Shown one piece after another: positions 8,839 to 15,460 of a stretch of DNA of 23,927 bases (position 1 is its first letter; each line of letters starts with the position of its first letter). The notes below the pieces were generated by a model. It searched no databases, was not told the DNA's origin, and was given only the letters and a program-made list of their open reading frames with translations. The DNA lies in contig CBDCME010000084.1 of NCBI GenBank assembly GCA_965218865.1, forward strand, positions 1-23,927, in the 5' to 3' direction. Origin of the DNA: CBDCME01 sp965218865. Lineage in GTDB: Bacteria; Pseudomonadota; Alphaproteobacteria; JAAXGF01. The position numbers and the translations under genes were made by a program.

Positions 8839-10406
8839 AGTCGTCCGTGAAGAACCCTGATTTCAATCTGAAGCGGCGATTGGGTTTGCGGTGGGGTGCG
8901 AGATGTCGCTGAGGAGCGCGGCCAGGATTTGGACAAACAAACGCCTCAGCCATTTGAGGACAAGGCGGTAGTTGTAGCCGGCGCCGGCGAGGATGGCGTT
9001 GATCTTGTCGCCGTCGCGGCCTTTGAGGAAGTTGCGCCCCAGCCTGCCATCGCTCTTGAGATGTCCGATCACGGCCTCGACGGCGGAGCGCCGCCTGAGC
9101 TCCTTCTTGATCGTCGGCGTGATGCCGCGTTTCTGGCCTGATCTAAAGACGCGGTGTTTGTTGGGGTAATCGTGGCCCTGGTATCCCTTGTCGACATAGA
9201 TGCGCTCGGCCGATATCCCCGTCCAGCGTTCCATCTCTTCGATCACCTGCCTCAAGGTGTGGCCATCATAGGGATTGCCGTGGAAGGCCTTGACGTGGGC
9301 GACGAACTGGCCGCCGGGGGGGCGGGAATTGGTCGCCGCCACGGAGACCTTGCAGCCGAACTCGTACGGCTTGTGCGCCTTCCCTTTGCCGATGCATTCG
9401 ACCTCGGGCGCGTGGAGCGAATAGACCTTGGGCAAGGGGTCGCGCCGCTTCTGGGTCGACACCCGCTCGGCCAGCCACAAGGGGCGGCGGAAGGTATCCC
9501 GTAGGCTCTCCTCCTGGGCCGTCTTGCGGCGGATGTCGCGGACGGTGCGCCCGAGATAGGTCTTGAGCTTGCGCAGGGCCTTGTTGGCCCGCTTGTGCTG
9601 TTTGGCATGGCGGTAGCGGCCTTGCATGATCAACGCCCTCTTGCCCAGGCGGGTATAGGACTGACGCAGGGCAATGCCGTGCTCCCGTGCCAGTCGCACC
9701 AGCCGCTCGCGGGCTCGTTGCATCAGTTTGGCGGCGGTCGGAAAGGCAATCGCCTTCTCTTGTACGGTGGTGTCCACCGTCACCCGCTCTAGGTCCTTCT
9801 CCCGCAGCGCCCCCACCCGGTGGGCCACGGCCAGGCTCTCCTGGAATACCTTCTCCAAACCTTCCGGCCCGATCCGGTCCCGCCACCGGGTCATCGACGA
9901 GCGCTCCATGGGCAGCTCATGCTGAAAGTACTCTTCGCCGCAGAAGCACTGGAAGTATGGGTCGTAGACCCAGCGCTCGCAGACCTCCTCATCCGAGAGA
10001 TCGAACATATGCTTGAGGATGTGCAGCCCAACCATCAACCGCGTCGGGACCCCCGGCCGACCCTCCTCCGAATACAAGGCTTCATAGGTCTCGTCGAAGA
10101 AAGTCCACGCGATCCGGCCCCCCAACACCACCAACTCGTGGCGCAGGTTGATGATGTTTTCGAACCGCGAGCGGAACAGGTCCTCTATTCCCGATGACAC
10201 CTTGCGCGATGGCTTCATCACAGTTCTCCAATCCCAATCGACGGGAGCAGAGAATCACGTTCCGCAACGGAAGGGAATCCCCAAAATCAATTATTTCAAA
10301 TCGCAAGCTTTTCAGGCCCAAAACCCGTTTTCTTGCAAATCCGATTACTTCGCCAAACCGAAAGAACTACCAACATCAGCCGCTTACGCGTTCTTCACGG
10401 GCGACT
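8839..10406 (-). mobile_element. IS5 family insertion sequence, complete
   Basis: A 1568-bp element. The terminal inverted repeats begin AGTCG(T/C)CCGTGAAGAAC at both ends, with one mismatch in the first 17 bases. The 4-bp direct repeat AATT (8835-8838 and 10407-10410) fits an IS5-type target duplication. Taking the element and one AATT away restores an open frame in the host gene, which independently supports these limits. The right-hand 753 bp recur at 21474-22226 with only about four substitutions seen by eye. Confidence 0.88.
8863..10218 (-). CDS. IS5 family transposase
   Basis: An intact 451-residue DDE transposase. The N-terminal DUF772-type domain contains NIINLRHELVVL and the GVPTRLMVGLHILKH and FCGEEYFQHELP segments. 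The catalytic parts are VTVDTTVQEKAIAFPT (Asp), RIYVDKGYQGHD (Asp) and EAVIGHLKSDGRLGRNFLKG (Glu). I start at the ATG at 10218, because GGAG lies 7 bases upstream; an adjacent GTG at 10221 is also possible. The gene fills almost the whole element, as usual for single-ORF IS5 members. It appears functional and could still move. Confidence 0.95.
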   Translation of the reverse strand: MKPSRKVSSGIEDLFRSRFENIINLRHELVVLGGRIAWTFFDETYEALYSEEGRPGVPTRLMVGLHILKHMFDLSDEEVCERWVYDPYFQCFCGEEYFQHELPMERSSMTRWRDRIGPEGLEKVFQESLAVAHRVGALREKDLERVTVDTTVQEKAIAFPTAAKLMQRARERLVRLAREHGIALRQSYTRLGKRALIMQGRYRHAKQHKRANKALRKLKTYLGRTVRDIRRKTAQEESLRDTFRRPLWLAERVSTQKRRDPLPKVYSLHAPEVECIGKGKAHKPYEFGCKVSVAATNSRPPGGQFVAHVKAFHGNPYDGHTLRQVIEEMERWTGISAERIYVDKGYQGHDYPNKHRVFRSGQKRGITPTIKKELRRRSAVEAVIGHLKSDGRLGRNFLKGRDGDKINAILAGAGYNYRLVLKWLRRLFVQILAALLSDISHPTANPIAASD

Positions 10407-10665
10407 AATTATCGTGGTAGTGTTTGCTGTATTAGTTGTCGTTGTGATATATTTCTTTCGAGGTAAGATTTCATTGGTATTTAAGGCGCCGGGGACAAGT
10501 ATTGACCTCAAGGTGGAAAACCCTACCCCAGGTGATCAAGAAGATGAACCAACTGAGGACGAAAACCGCGACGATAAATTTCGTGAGCGGCAGCGAAACG
10601 TAACCATTGTTGGCAATGCCAACAACGCAAAGATTGTTACGGGCGACAAGAATAGGGTCGGTTAG
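10407..10665 (+). pseudogene. Small one-helix membrane protein with C-terminal motif shared with the STAND protein (3' part)
   Basis: Joined to its 5' fragment at 8821-8838 with one AATT removed, this gives a continuous 90-residue protein. Residues 5-22 are a nearly pure Ile/Val/Phe helix, followed by FRGK, a short beta-like part (SLVFKAPG), an acidic linker (GDQEDEPTEDEN) and the C-terminal end RNVTIVGNANNAKIVTG, finishing DKNRVG. That end aligns without gaps to residues 42-65 of the STAND protein (10 identities in 24). Topology suggests a membrane anchor with the motif in the cytoplasm (inference). IS5 separates the gene from its start, though a TTG at 10333 inside the IS keeps the frame open and could give a 25-residue IS-derived N-terminus. 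No catalytic domain is seen. It is an effector or membrane partner only by context. Confidence 0.65.
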
Positions 10666-10669
10666 TATC

Positions 10670-10858
10670 GTGAAGGCGTTCCTCGTGGTCTCCGCGGAGA
10701 CATCCAACCCGGGCAGTAAAGTCGTGACCCTGGCCGTCGCCCGCAACGTCCGCTTCTATCACAAGCTCGGCCTACGCCAGGAGGTGCGTCGCACTTGGCG
10801 CGACCGCGAACTGTTGATGCTGGCCACCACGATCGAGGTGTCGGGCAAACCCGATTGA
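10670..10858 (+). pseudogene. 3' fragment of a second GNAT acetyltransferase
   Basis: It encodes VKAFLVVSAETSNPG...VARNVRFYHKLGLRQ... to SGKPD, the C-terminal 62 residues of a protein very like the GNAT encoded at 4027-4563. The last 40 residues are almost identical, while the first 20 differ considerably. There is no N-terminal part or motif A, so it cannot be active. The divergence points to a related donor rather than a fresh duplication. Confidence 0.8.
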
Positions 10859-10865
10859 GGTCTCG

Positions 10866-10993
10866 TTACCGGCCGTCTTGGGGGGCGCCGCCGTTGGGGC
10901 GGAGGGCGGCGATGGCGGTGGCGTAGTCGCCGACCTTGAAAACGGCCGTTCCGGCGACCAGAACGTCGGCGCCGGCGGTGATGGCCAAGGGGC
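10866..10993 (-). pseudogene. 3' fragment of a second rpe
   Basis: The minus strand encodes PLAITAGADVLVAGTAVF...RPNGGAPQDGR and a stop at 10866-10868, closely matching the C-terminus of Rpe encoded at 12866-13543. Only about 42 codons remain. With the GNAT fragment just before it, the pair preserves a convergent GNAT-rpe junction. Confidence 0.8.
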
Positions 10994-11140
10994 CTGTCCG
11001 AGCACACCCAACGTGCCTACCTTTCCGCCGTCGCCCGTTTCAGCGAGCATTTCGGTAAATCGCCCGAACGCTACGGCCCTTTGGACCGTTTGGAAGTTCA
11101 TACCCAGCTATTTCTGCCGTTTTTTGATTTGAGAAGATAA
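10991..11140 (+). pseudogene. Tyrosine recombinase (integrase) N-terminal remnant
   Basis: One frame reads GLSEHTQRAYLSAVARFSEH then FGKSPERYGPLD, the start of the core-binding (SAM-like) domain typical of XerC/D- and IS91-associated integrases. After about 31 residues the sequence stops resembling the family, and a TAA follows at 11138-11140. No catalytic domain is present. It may mark how part of the island arrived. Confidence 0.55.
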
Positions 11141-11170
11141 GCCATTATATCAAAAATTGATAAATATTTA

Positions 11171-12198
11171 GGCTCAGTTCGCGAACCGTATGCATGGCTT
11201 CGCCATGGCTGCGGCCAAGCATGCTCTCGGGGTCGGTCGGTCGGCGAGTTCGATGAGATGGAACCAGCGCAGGTAACTGTCGAGATACTTGGTGGCGATG
11301 CCGCGGTAGCGTCGCAGGAAGCCCTTGAGTTGGCTATGACGGCTGTTGACCGTCTGGATGTGCAGGGCGCCGCGTACCCGTTCTCCGGCGGAGAGATTGA
11401 CCGTCTCGTGGCGGATGGCGAGCGCCGCCGCGGCGGGCGGGTAACAGCGGCTGGCGTCGGAGACGAGCAAGGCATCCGGGGCAATGACCGGTTCCAGCGC
11501 CTCCTTCAGGCTATCGGCATTGACGGTGGGCAGCGTCCTGCTGAGCGTTGCGCCGCCACGGTCGGCGGCGACCAGAACCGGCACTTGCTCACGAGAGATC
11601 CCGCGCTTGCCGGCTTTTCCGCCGCGCCGGCGTGGCTTGCGGTCCAGTTTCCGGTCTCCCTTCCGGCTTTCGAGCACGAAGGTCTCGTCGGCCTCGACGA
11701 TCCCGCCGAGCCGGTCCGGGGCTTGCCGGACCGCCTCAAGGAAGCGGTGGCGCCAGCGAAACGCCGTGCTCGGCGCAATGCCGCACCGCCGCGCCGAGGC
11801 GCGCACCGTTTCCCCTTGCGCCAGGGCCTTGCCGAAGGACAGCCAGCGCTCCTTGCGGTGCAGGCCCGAAAGCGGCGTACCGGTCAGCGCGCCGAATGTC
11901 TTCCCGCAAGCCTTGCACCGGTAGCGGCGCAGACCGCGCGCCTTGCCGCGCGAGACCGCCCCGCCGCTGCCGCAATGCGGGCAGCGCCGCGCTTCGTCCA
12001 CGCCGAGTTCGATCGCCGCCAGCGAGGCCGCGCCCTCCGGCCGTCCCGACAGGGCCGCCATCACCTCCTCGCGCTGGGCCGGCGTCAGCCCGTCCACATG
12101 CGAAAGCCAGTCTCGAAACCGCTCGTGATCCATCTCCTCGCTCCCCTAAACAAACCGCGAACATTCTACCACAATGCATACCAAATGCGAACTGAGCC
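11171..12198 (-). mobile_element. IS1595 family insertion sequence, complete
   Basis: A 1028-bp element. Both ends start GGCTCAGTTCGC and share GTATGC after a short variable part. A perfect 8-bp direct repeat AATATTTA flanks it (11163-11170 and 12199-12206), the target duplication size known for IS1595. It lies in the promoter region of the downstream parDE genes. Confidence 0.93.
11174..12133 (-). CDS. IS1595 family transposase
   Basis: An intact 319-residue transposase with an N-terminal zinc ribbon (RCPHCGSGG...YRCKACGKTFGALTGTPL). The catalytic segments are VEADETFVLES, LLVSDASRCY and a VNSRHSQLKGFLRRYRGIATKYLDSY tail, in which the third position is the Asn/His type seen in part of the family. 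The protein differs from the other IS1595-type transposase in the window. The start ATG 12133 lies 65 bp inside the right inverted repeat. The frame fills the element and looks functional. Confidence 0.95.
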   Translation of the reverse strand: MDHERFRDWLSHVDGLTPAQREEVMAALSGRPEGAASLAAIELGVDEARRCPHCGSGGAVSRGKARGLRRYRCKACGKTFGALTGTPLSGLHRKERWLSFGKALAQGETVRASARRCGIAPSTAFRWRHRFLEAVRQAPDRLGGIVEADETFVLESRKGDRKLDRKPRRRGGKAGKRGISREQVPVLVAADRGGATLSRTLPTVNADSLKEALEPVIAPDALLVSDASRCYPPAAAALAIRHETVNLSAGERVRGALHIQTVNSRHSQLKGFLRRYRGIATKYLDSYLRWFHLIELADRPTPRACLAAAMAKPCIRFAN

Positions 12199-12243
12199 AA
12201 TATTTATATTTTGTGTCATACTTGTAAGGTGAAAGGAGGCCGC

Positions 12244-12501
12244 ATGGCTCAAATGAATGTATCCATTCCTAATCCGATGAAAGCGTGGTGCGAAGCCCAG
12301 GTCCGCCAGGGGCGCTATTCGAGTACGAGCGATTATGTCCGTGATCTGATCCGCCGTGACCAGGACGCACAGAGCGGCGTCAAGGCCCTTCAGGCCGCCA
12401 TCGACGAAGGTCTGGCGAGCGGAATCAGCCCTCGCTCGCTAGATGAAATTTTTGCGGAGGCACGGGCACGGGCGGAAAAAACCGCACCGCATGAAGGTTA
12501 G
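12244..12501 (+). CDS. parD: ParD-family antitoxin (ribbon-helix-helix)
   Basis: An 85-residue antitoxin that would bind DNA as a dimer and neutralise the adjacent ParE toxin. The ribbon-helix-helix N-terminus is clear: a beta strand MNVSIPNPMKAW, then helices with RQGRYSSTSDYVRDLIRRD. The C-terminal half (LDEIFAEARARAEK) is the toxin-wrapping helix typical of ParD. I use the ATG at 12244, with AAAGGAGG 4 bases upstream. The gene overlaps parE by 11 bases. ParD normally represses its own operon at a promoter palindrome; here that promoter is interrupted by IS1595. Confidence 0.92.
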   Translation: MAQMNVSIPNPMKAWCEAQVRQGRYSSTSDYVRDLIRRDQDAQSGVKALQAAIDEGLASGISPRSLDEIFAEARARAEKTAPHEG

Positions 12502-12790
12502 ATTCACCGCGCAAGCCGACGCCGATATCATTGATTGTTACCTCTACGGTTTCGAGAATTTCGGTCGAGACCAGGCCGAGCGTTATGAAAAAAGCTTGCG
12601 CCATGTCATCGACCTCATCTCGGATCATCCGCGCCTTGCAGCCGAACGTCCGGAATACGCACCGCCCGTGCGCGTGCATCATCACGCCAAACACTACGTC
12701 ATCTATCTGATCGAAGACGATTACGTTCTCATTGTCCGCGTATTGCGCGATGAGGTGAATTTGACAAACCACCTCCGGACAGAGACGTAA
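12491..12790 (+). CDS. parE: ParE-family toxin (RelE/ParE superfamily)
   Basis: A 99-residue toxin starting at the ATG at 12491 inside the end of parD. It reads MKVRFTAQADADIIDCYLYG, then helices with DQAERYEKSLRHVIDLI, and the core strands PPVRVHHHAKHYVIYLIEDD and VLIVRVLRDEVNL that define the ParE/RelE fold. ParE members poison DNA gyrase. No frameshift is seen. The overlap with parD indicates coupled translation. It ends 75 bases before the convergent rpe stop. Confidence 0.92.
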   Translation: MKVRFTAQADADIIDCYLYGFENFGRDQAERYEKSLRHVIDLISDHPRLAAERPEYAPPVRVHHHAKHYVIYLIEDDYVLIVRVLRDEVNLTNHLRTET

Positions 12791-12865
12791 CACGCAAAAT
12801 CCCCGCGATTCTCGCCGTGCTGAATGCCGACGGCCAGAGCGTTTGAGGTCTTTTCCCCGGCCGTT

Positions 12866-13543
12866 TTAGGGCGTGCCGCCGTTGGGGCGCAGGGCGGCGA
12901 TGGCGGTGGCGTAGTCGCCGACCTTGAAAACGGCGGTTCCGGCGACGAGGACGTCGGCGCCGGCGGCGATGGCCAAGGGGGCGGTGCGCGTGTCGATGCC
13001 GCCGTCGACCTCGATTTCGATGGGCCGGCCGCCGAGCAGGGTGCGCAGGCGGCGGATCTTCTCGGGCGTCGTCTCGATGAACTTCTGGCCGCCGAAACCC
13101 GGATTCACCGACATCACCAGGACCAGGTCGATCTTGTCGAGCACCCAGGCCACGGCCTCGACCGGGGTTCCCGGATTGAGCGAAACGCCGGCGCGTTTGC
13201 CGAGCGAGCGGACCAGCTGCAGGGAACGGTCGAGATGGGGCCCGGCCTCGGCGTGGACGGTGATGATGTCGGCGCCGGCCGCCGCGAATTTCGGGATATA
13301 GGCGTCCACCGGCGCCACCATGAGGTGGGCGTCGAAGGTCTTGTCGCTATGCGGGCGGAGCGCCGCGACGATGTCGGGCCCGATCGTGATGTTGGGGACG
13401 AAATGCCCGTCCATGACGTCGATATGGATGTAATCGCAGCCGGCGGCGTCGATCGCGCGCACTTCCTCGCCGAGGCGGGCAAAATCGGCGGAAAGGATGG
13501 AAGGCGCGATCTTGACCGCCCCCCGGCCCCGGTAATCCGGCAT
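12866..13543 (-). CDS. rpe: Ribulose-phosphate 3-epimerase
   Basis: A 225-residue TIM-barrel enzyme interconverting ribulose 5-phosphate and xylulose 5-phosphate in the pentose phosphate and Calvin cycles. Typical segments in order: IAPSILSADFARLGEE, YIHIDVMDGHFVPNITIGP (metal Asp/His), FDAHLMV (metal His), VMSVNPGFGGQKFI (phosphate-loop region), EIEVDGGID (catalytic Asp) and DVLVAGTAVF. I chose the ATG at 13543, which follows GGAGGA by about 8 bases; the upstream in-frame ATG would add a low-complexity N-terminus. Length matches the family. A degraded second 3' end of the same gene lies at 10866-10993. Confidence 0.96.
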   Translation of the reverse strand: MPDYRGRGAVKIAPSILSADFARLGEEVRAIDAAGCDYIHIDVMDGHFVPNITIGPDIVAALRPHSDKTFDAHLMVAPVDAYIPKFAAAGADIITVHAEAGPHLDRSLQLVRSLGKRAGVSLNPGTPVEAVAWVLDKIDLVLVMSVNPGFGGQKFIETTPEKIRRLRTLLGGRPIEIEVDGGIDTRTAPLAIAAGADVLVAGTAVFKVGDYATAIAALRPNGGTP

Positions 13544-13789
13544 AACGACATTCCTCCAAGTTCGTGGTACTCGTCGCGATCTATCCAAGCGAAAGTGCCT
13601 GGACGGCGGAACCGCCGGTTCGCCTCCCGCGCCCGTGATCATCGTCCTCCCGTTTCGGAACCTCGGCCGTGCCAGCCACCGACGCGGTCGTGGCCGTGTA
13701 CACTAGCATGGCGCCGCCGGTCAACAGCGGCCACGCGGCCCTTGCCGGGATCCGAGGGGTCCGTGAAGCCGAATACTCGCCGCGTCACA
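13544..13789. other. rpe leader region, no gene seen
   Basis: An upstream region between divergent rpe and the YHYH-protein promoter. A hairpin with arms GAACC and GGTTC extended by GGC/GCC lies near 13606-13625 in the rpe leader. No supported gene is present; open frames here are antisense shadows without ribosome-binding sites. Confidence 0.4.
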
Positions 13790-13818
13790 TTGACCTTGGG
13801 GTACTGTTTATCTAGAAT
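13790..13818 (+). promoter_or_regulatory. Promoter of the YHYH-domain protein gene
   Basis: TTGACC (13790-13795) and TAGAAT (13813-13818) are 17 bases apart and end 45 bases before the ATG at 13864. Spacing and hexamers fit a sigma-70 promoter. Confidence 0.5.
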
Positions 13819-13863
13819 TGTCCGGTTCTCGAGGGGCAAGAAGAAGGCAGGGGGCAGGGCGTC

Positions 13864-14175
13864 ATGAAGGGGTTTTTTGTCGTCGCCTTAGTTGTCTTGG
13901 GTGTCCTGAACCTTCCCGTCCCGGCCTCTTCGCATGACGGTGACGTCGATGGTTACGGCTGCCATCTCAATCCCTTGCACGGGGGTTATCATTGCCATCG
14001 CGGGCCGTTGGCGGGCCGCAGCTTCATGACCAAATCCGAGGCCCTGACAGCGATCGCCGAAACCACCGGCCAAGACCGGGATTTCGGCGTTATCCCGTCG
14101 ATTCTCGGCGTTATCCCGTCGATTCAAAGAATCTTGAACGATCTGCCGGGGATCCCCGACTCATCGTGCCGTTGA
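13864..14175 (+). CDS. Secreted YHYH-domain protein
   Basis: A 103-residue exported protein. It has a signal peptide (MKGFFVVALVVLGVLNLPVPASS) and then a His-rich motif HDGDVDGYGCHLNPLHGGYHCHRGPLAGRSF, as in small YHYH-type proteins. The two Cys and clustered His suggest metal binding or a disulfide; the function of the family is not established. The tail has an in-frame tandem repeat (FGVIPSI, then LGVIPSI) from a 19-20-bp DNA duplication at 14087-14125. The start is supported by GGGCAGGG upstream. It converges with the hupE-like gene. Confidence 0.75.
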   Translation: MKGFFVVALVVLGVLNLPVPASSHDGDVDGYGCHLNPLHGGYHCHRGPLAGRSFMTKSEALTAIAETTGQDRDFGVIPSILGVIPSIQRILNDLPGIPDSSCR

Positions 14176-14221
14176 TCGCCACCGCGCGCGCGCGGGAAGC
14201 GCCGGCGGCCAGAGAGGGGAT

Positions 14222-14824
14222 TCAACCGGCGAACTCGGGCGCGAGCAAGAGGAGACCGACGACCGCGATGGCGACGACGACGCCGCGGACAAGCTGCCGC
14301 CCCATCGGACGGCGGGCCTTGAGGCCGATCGCGACACCGGCGATCTGCAGCAAGGCCGTCGCGGCGGCGAAACCCAGGCCATGAACGAAGGGATTTTCGC
14401 TCGCGGGCAAGGCCAGGCCATGGGCGTAGCCGTGGAAGACCGCCAGGGCCGCGACGACGACGACCGCGAACCAGTGCGCGGGCGCGAAGGCGACCAGGAT
14501 GCCGAGAACGATCACCGACGCGGCGAGCGCCGGCTCGACCGCCGGCAACCGAACGCCGGTGCCGGAAAGAAGTGCCCCCAAAATCATCACCAGACCGAAA
14601 AACGTCGGCAGCGACCAGAAACTGGGGCGGCCGAGCCGCGATCCCCAGATTCCCACCGCCACCATCGCCAGAACGTGGTCGAGGCCCATCAGGGGATGAA
14701 GAAAGCCGCTCGAAAAACCGCTGGCGACGTGGGCGACGTGAGCCCAGGCCGTCGACGATGCGGACAAAATCGCCGCCCCCACCAAAACACCCGCTGCCAC
14801 GCGGGCCCGCGCAAATAAATCCAT
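14222..14824 (-). CDS. HupE/UreJ family membrane protein
   Basis: A 200-residue integral membrane protein of the HupE/UreJ family, implicated in nickel (or cobalt) uptake for hydrogenase or urease. An N-terminal signal-like helix ends in AWAHVAH. The signature HPLMGLDHVLAMVAVG follows, and later HGYAHGLALP in the middle; His and Asp in these motifs are proposed metal ligands. About six or seven hydrophobic helices are visible. The ribosome-binding site GGAGGG precedes the ATG at 14824. No urease or hydrogenase genes are in the window; given the nearby adenosyltransferase, cobalt is possible but unproven. Confidence 0.88.
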   Translation of the reverse strand: MDLFARARVAAGVLVGAAILSASSTAWAHVAHVASGFSSGFLHPLMGLDHVLAMVAVGIWGSRLGRPSFWSLPTFFGLVMILGALLSGTGVRLPAVEPALAASVIVLGILVAFAPAHWFAVVVVAALAVFHGYAHGLALPASENPFVHGLGFAAATALLQIAGVAIGLKARRPMGRQLVRGVVVAIAVVGLLLLAPEFAG

Positions 14825-15182
14825 CCCGTCCCTCCCGAAAGTTTCTTTTTATCAACGGTTTACGGCGCCGCACGATATCCCATCGCCAATTCCATGACCA
14901 GAGCGAATTTTCCCGCTGCTTCAGTACGTTACGTTCCTCGAAGGAAAGCGATTGCCCGAGTCCGCCTGTCGCCGTCCGAAACCGACCCGAATTCATCCAA
15001 CAGGCAGCTTTCCGGGAATTGTTAAGTGATTGAAATATATTTGTTTTCTACGCCATACCGGCGACACCCGCGGGACCAGGAGCGGAGGTGCCCCCGGGGG
15101 GAGGAATGAGTTCTTGGCGGAGCTGGCACGCGGCCCGACACCGGGACCGCCACCCGTGCCGGCAGCGGACCGAACACGCGGC
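14825..15182. other. Intergenic region, no gene seen
   Basis: About 360 bases between the divergent hupE-like and twin-TM genes. I find no frame with a ribosome-binding site or family resemblance. A GC palindrome CCCCCGGGGG lies near 15090. Confidence 0.4.
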
Positions 15183-15213
15183 TTGACGGCGGCGCCGATT
15201 GAAGACGTATAGT
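15183..15213 (+). promoter_or_regulatory. Possible promoter giving a leaderless mRNA
   Basis: TTGACG (15183-15188) and TATAGT (15208-15213) lie 19 bases apart, a wide but usable spacing. Only six bases separate the -10 box from the ATG at 15220, so transcription would begin at or next to the start codon. There is no Shine-Dalgarno sequence, consistent with leaderless translation (inference). Confidence 0.4.
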
Positions 15214-15219
15214 CCCGCC

Positions 15220-15426
15220 ATGGAATTCGTGCGCGACGTCTTTCCCTACGTGATCGCGGTGGTCCTGGCCGCGACCTTGAGTATCATGGCGGTGAGCGTC
15301 GTCGCCATGTTGCGCGGCGGCACATTCAAGGCCAGATACGGGCCCGAAATCAGGCGTGTCCGTGTCGTCCTGCAAGTCTTGACGGTCGTGCTGCTGCTGG
15401 CCATGTTCCTGATATCGGGCCCATGA
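15220..15426 (+). CDS. Twin transmembrane helix small protein (HIG1-type)
   Basis: A 68-residue inner-membrane protein with two helices (VIAVVLAATLSIMAVSVVAML and VVLQVLTVVLLLAMFLI) joined by a basic loop, GGTFKARYGPEIRRVR. Small twin-TM/HIG1-like proteins sit immediately before the cob(I)alamin adenosyltransferase gene in many alphaproteobacteria, and this gene does the same, 34 bases upstream. Their role is not settled; eukaryotic HIG1 proteins act with respiratory complexes. I use the ATG at 15220 rather than the in-frame ATG at 15199, which would lie upstream of the likely transcription start. Confidence 0.8.
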   Translation: MEFVRDVFPYVIAVVLAATLSIMAVSVVAMLRGGTFKARYGPEIRRVRVVLQVLTVVLLLAMFLISGP

Positions 15427-15460
15427 CGCGCGCGGCGGCGCCAGCCGGGAAACCTTCGCG

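Larger units (their letters stand above)
11157..12222 (+). promoter_or_regulatory. parDE promoter split by the IS1595 element
   Basis: Without the element and one AATATTTA, a TTGATA (11157-11162) and a CATACT (12217-12222) are 18 bases apart, ahead of the parD ribosome-binding site. The insertion lies in the spacer between them. The -10 region and ribosome-binding site stay on the parDE side, so any new promoter must come from the element's end. The original promoter is inferred from consensus. Confidence 0.45.

Noticed and set aside
11258..12232. A 324-codon plus-strand frame
   Set aside because: It is antisense to the intact IS1595 transposase.
12824..13867. A 347-codon plus-strand frame
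   Set aside because: It is the mirror of rpe and reads as Gly/Asp/Arg-rich shadow sequence; rpe on the other strand matches its family along its whole length.
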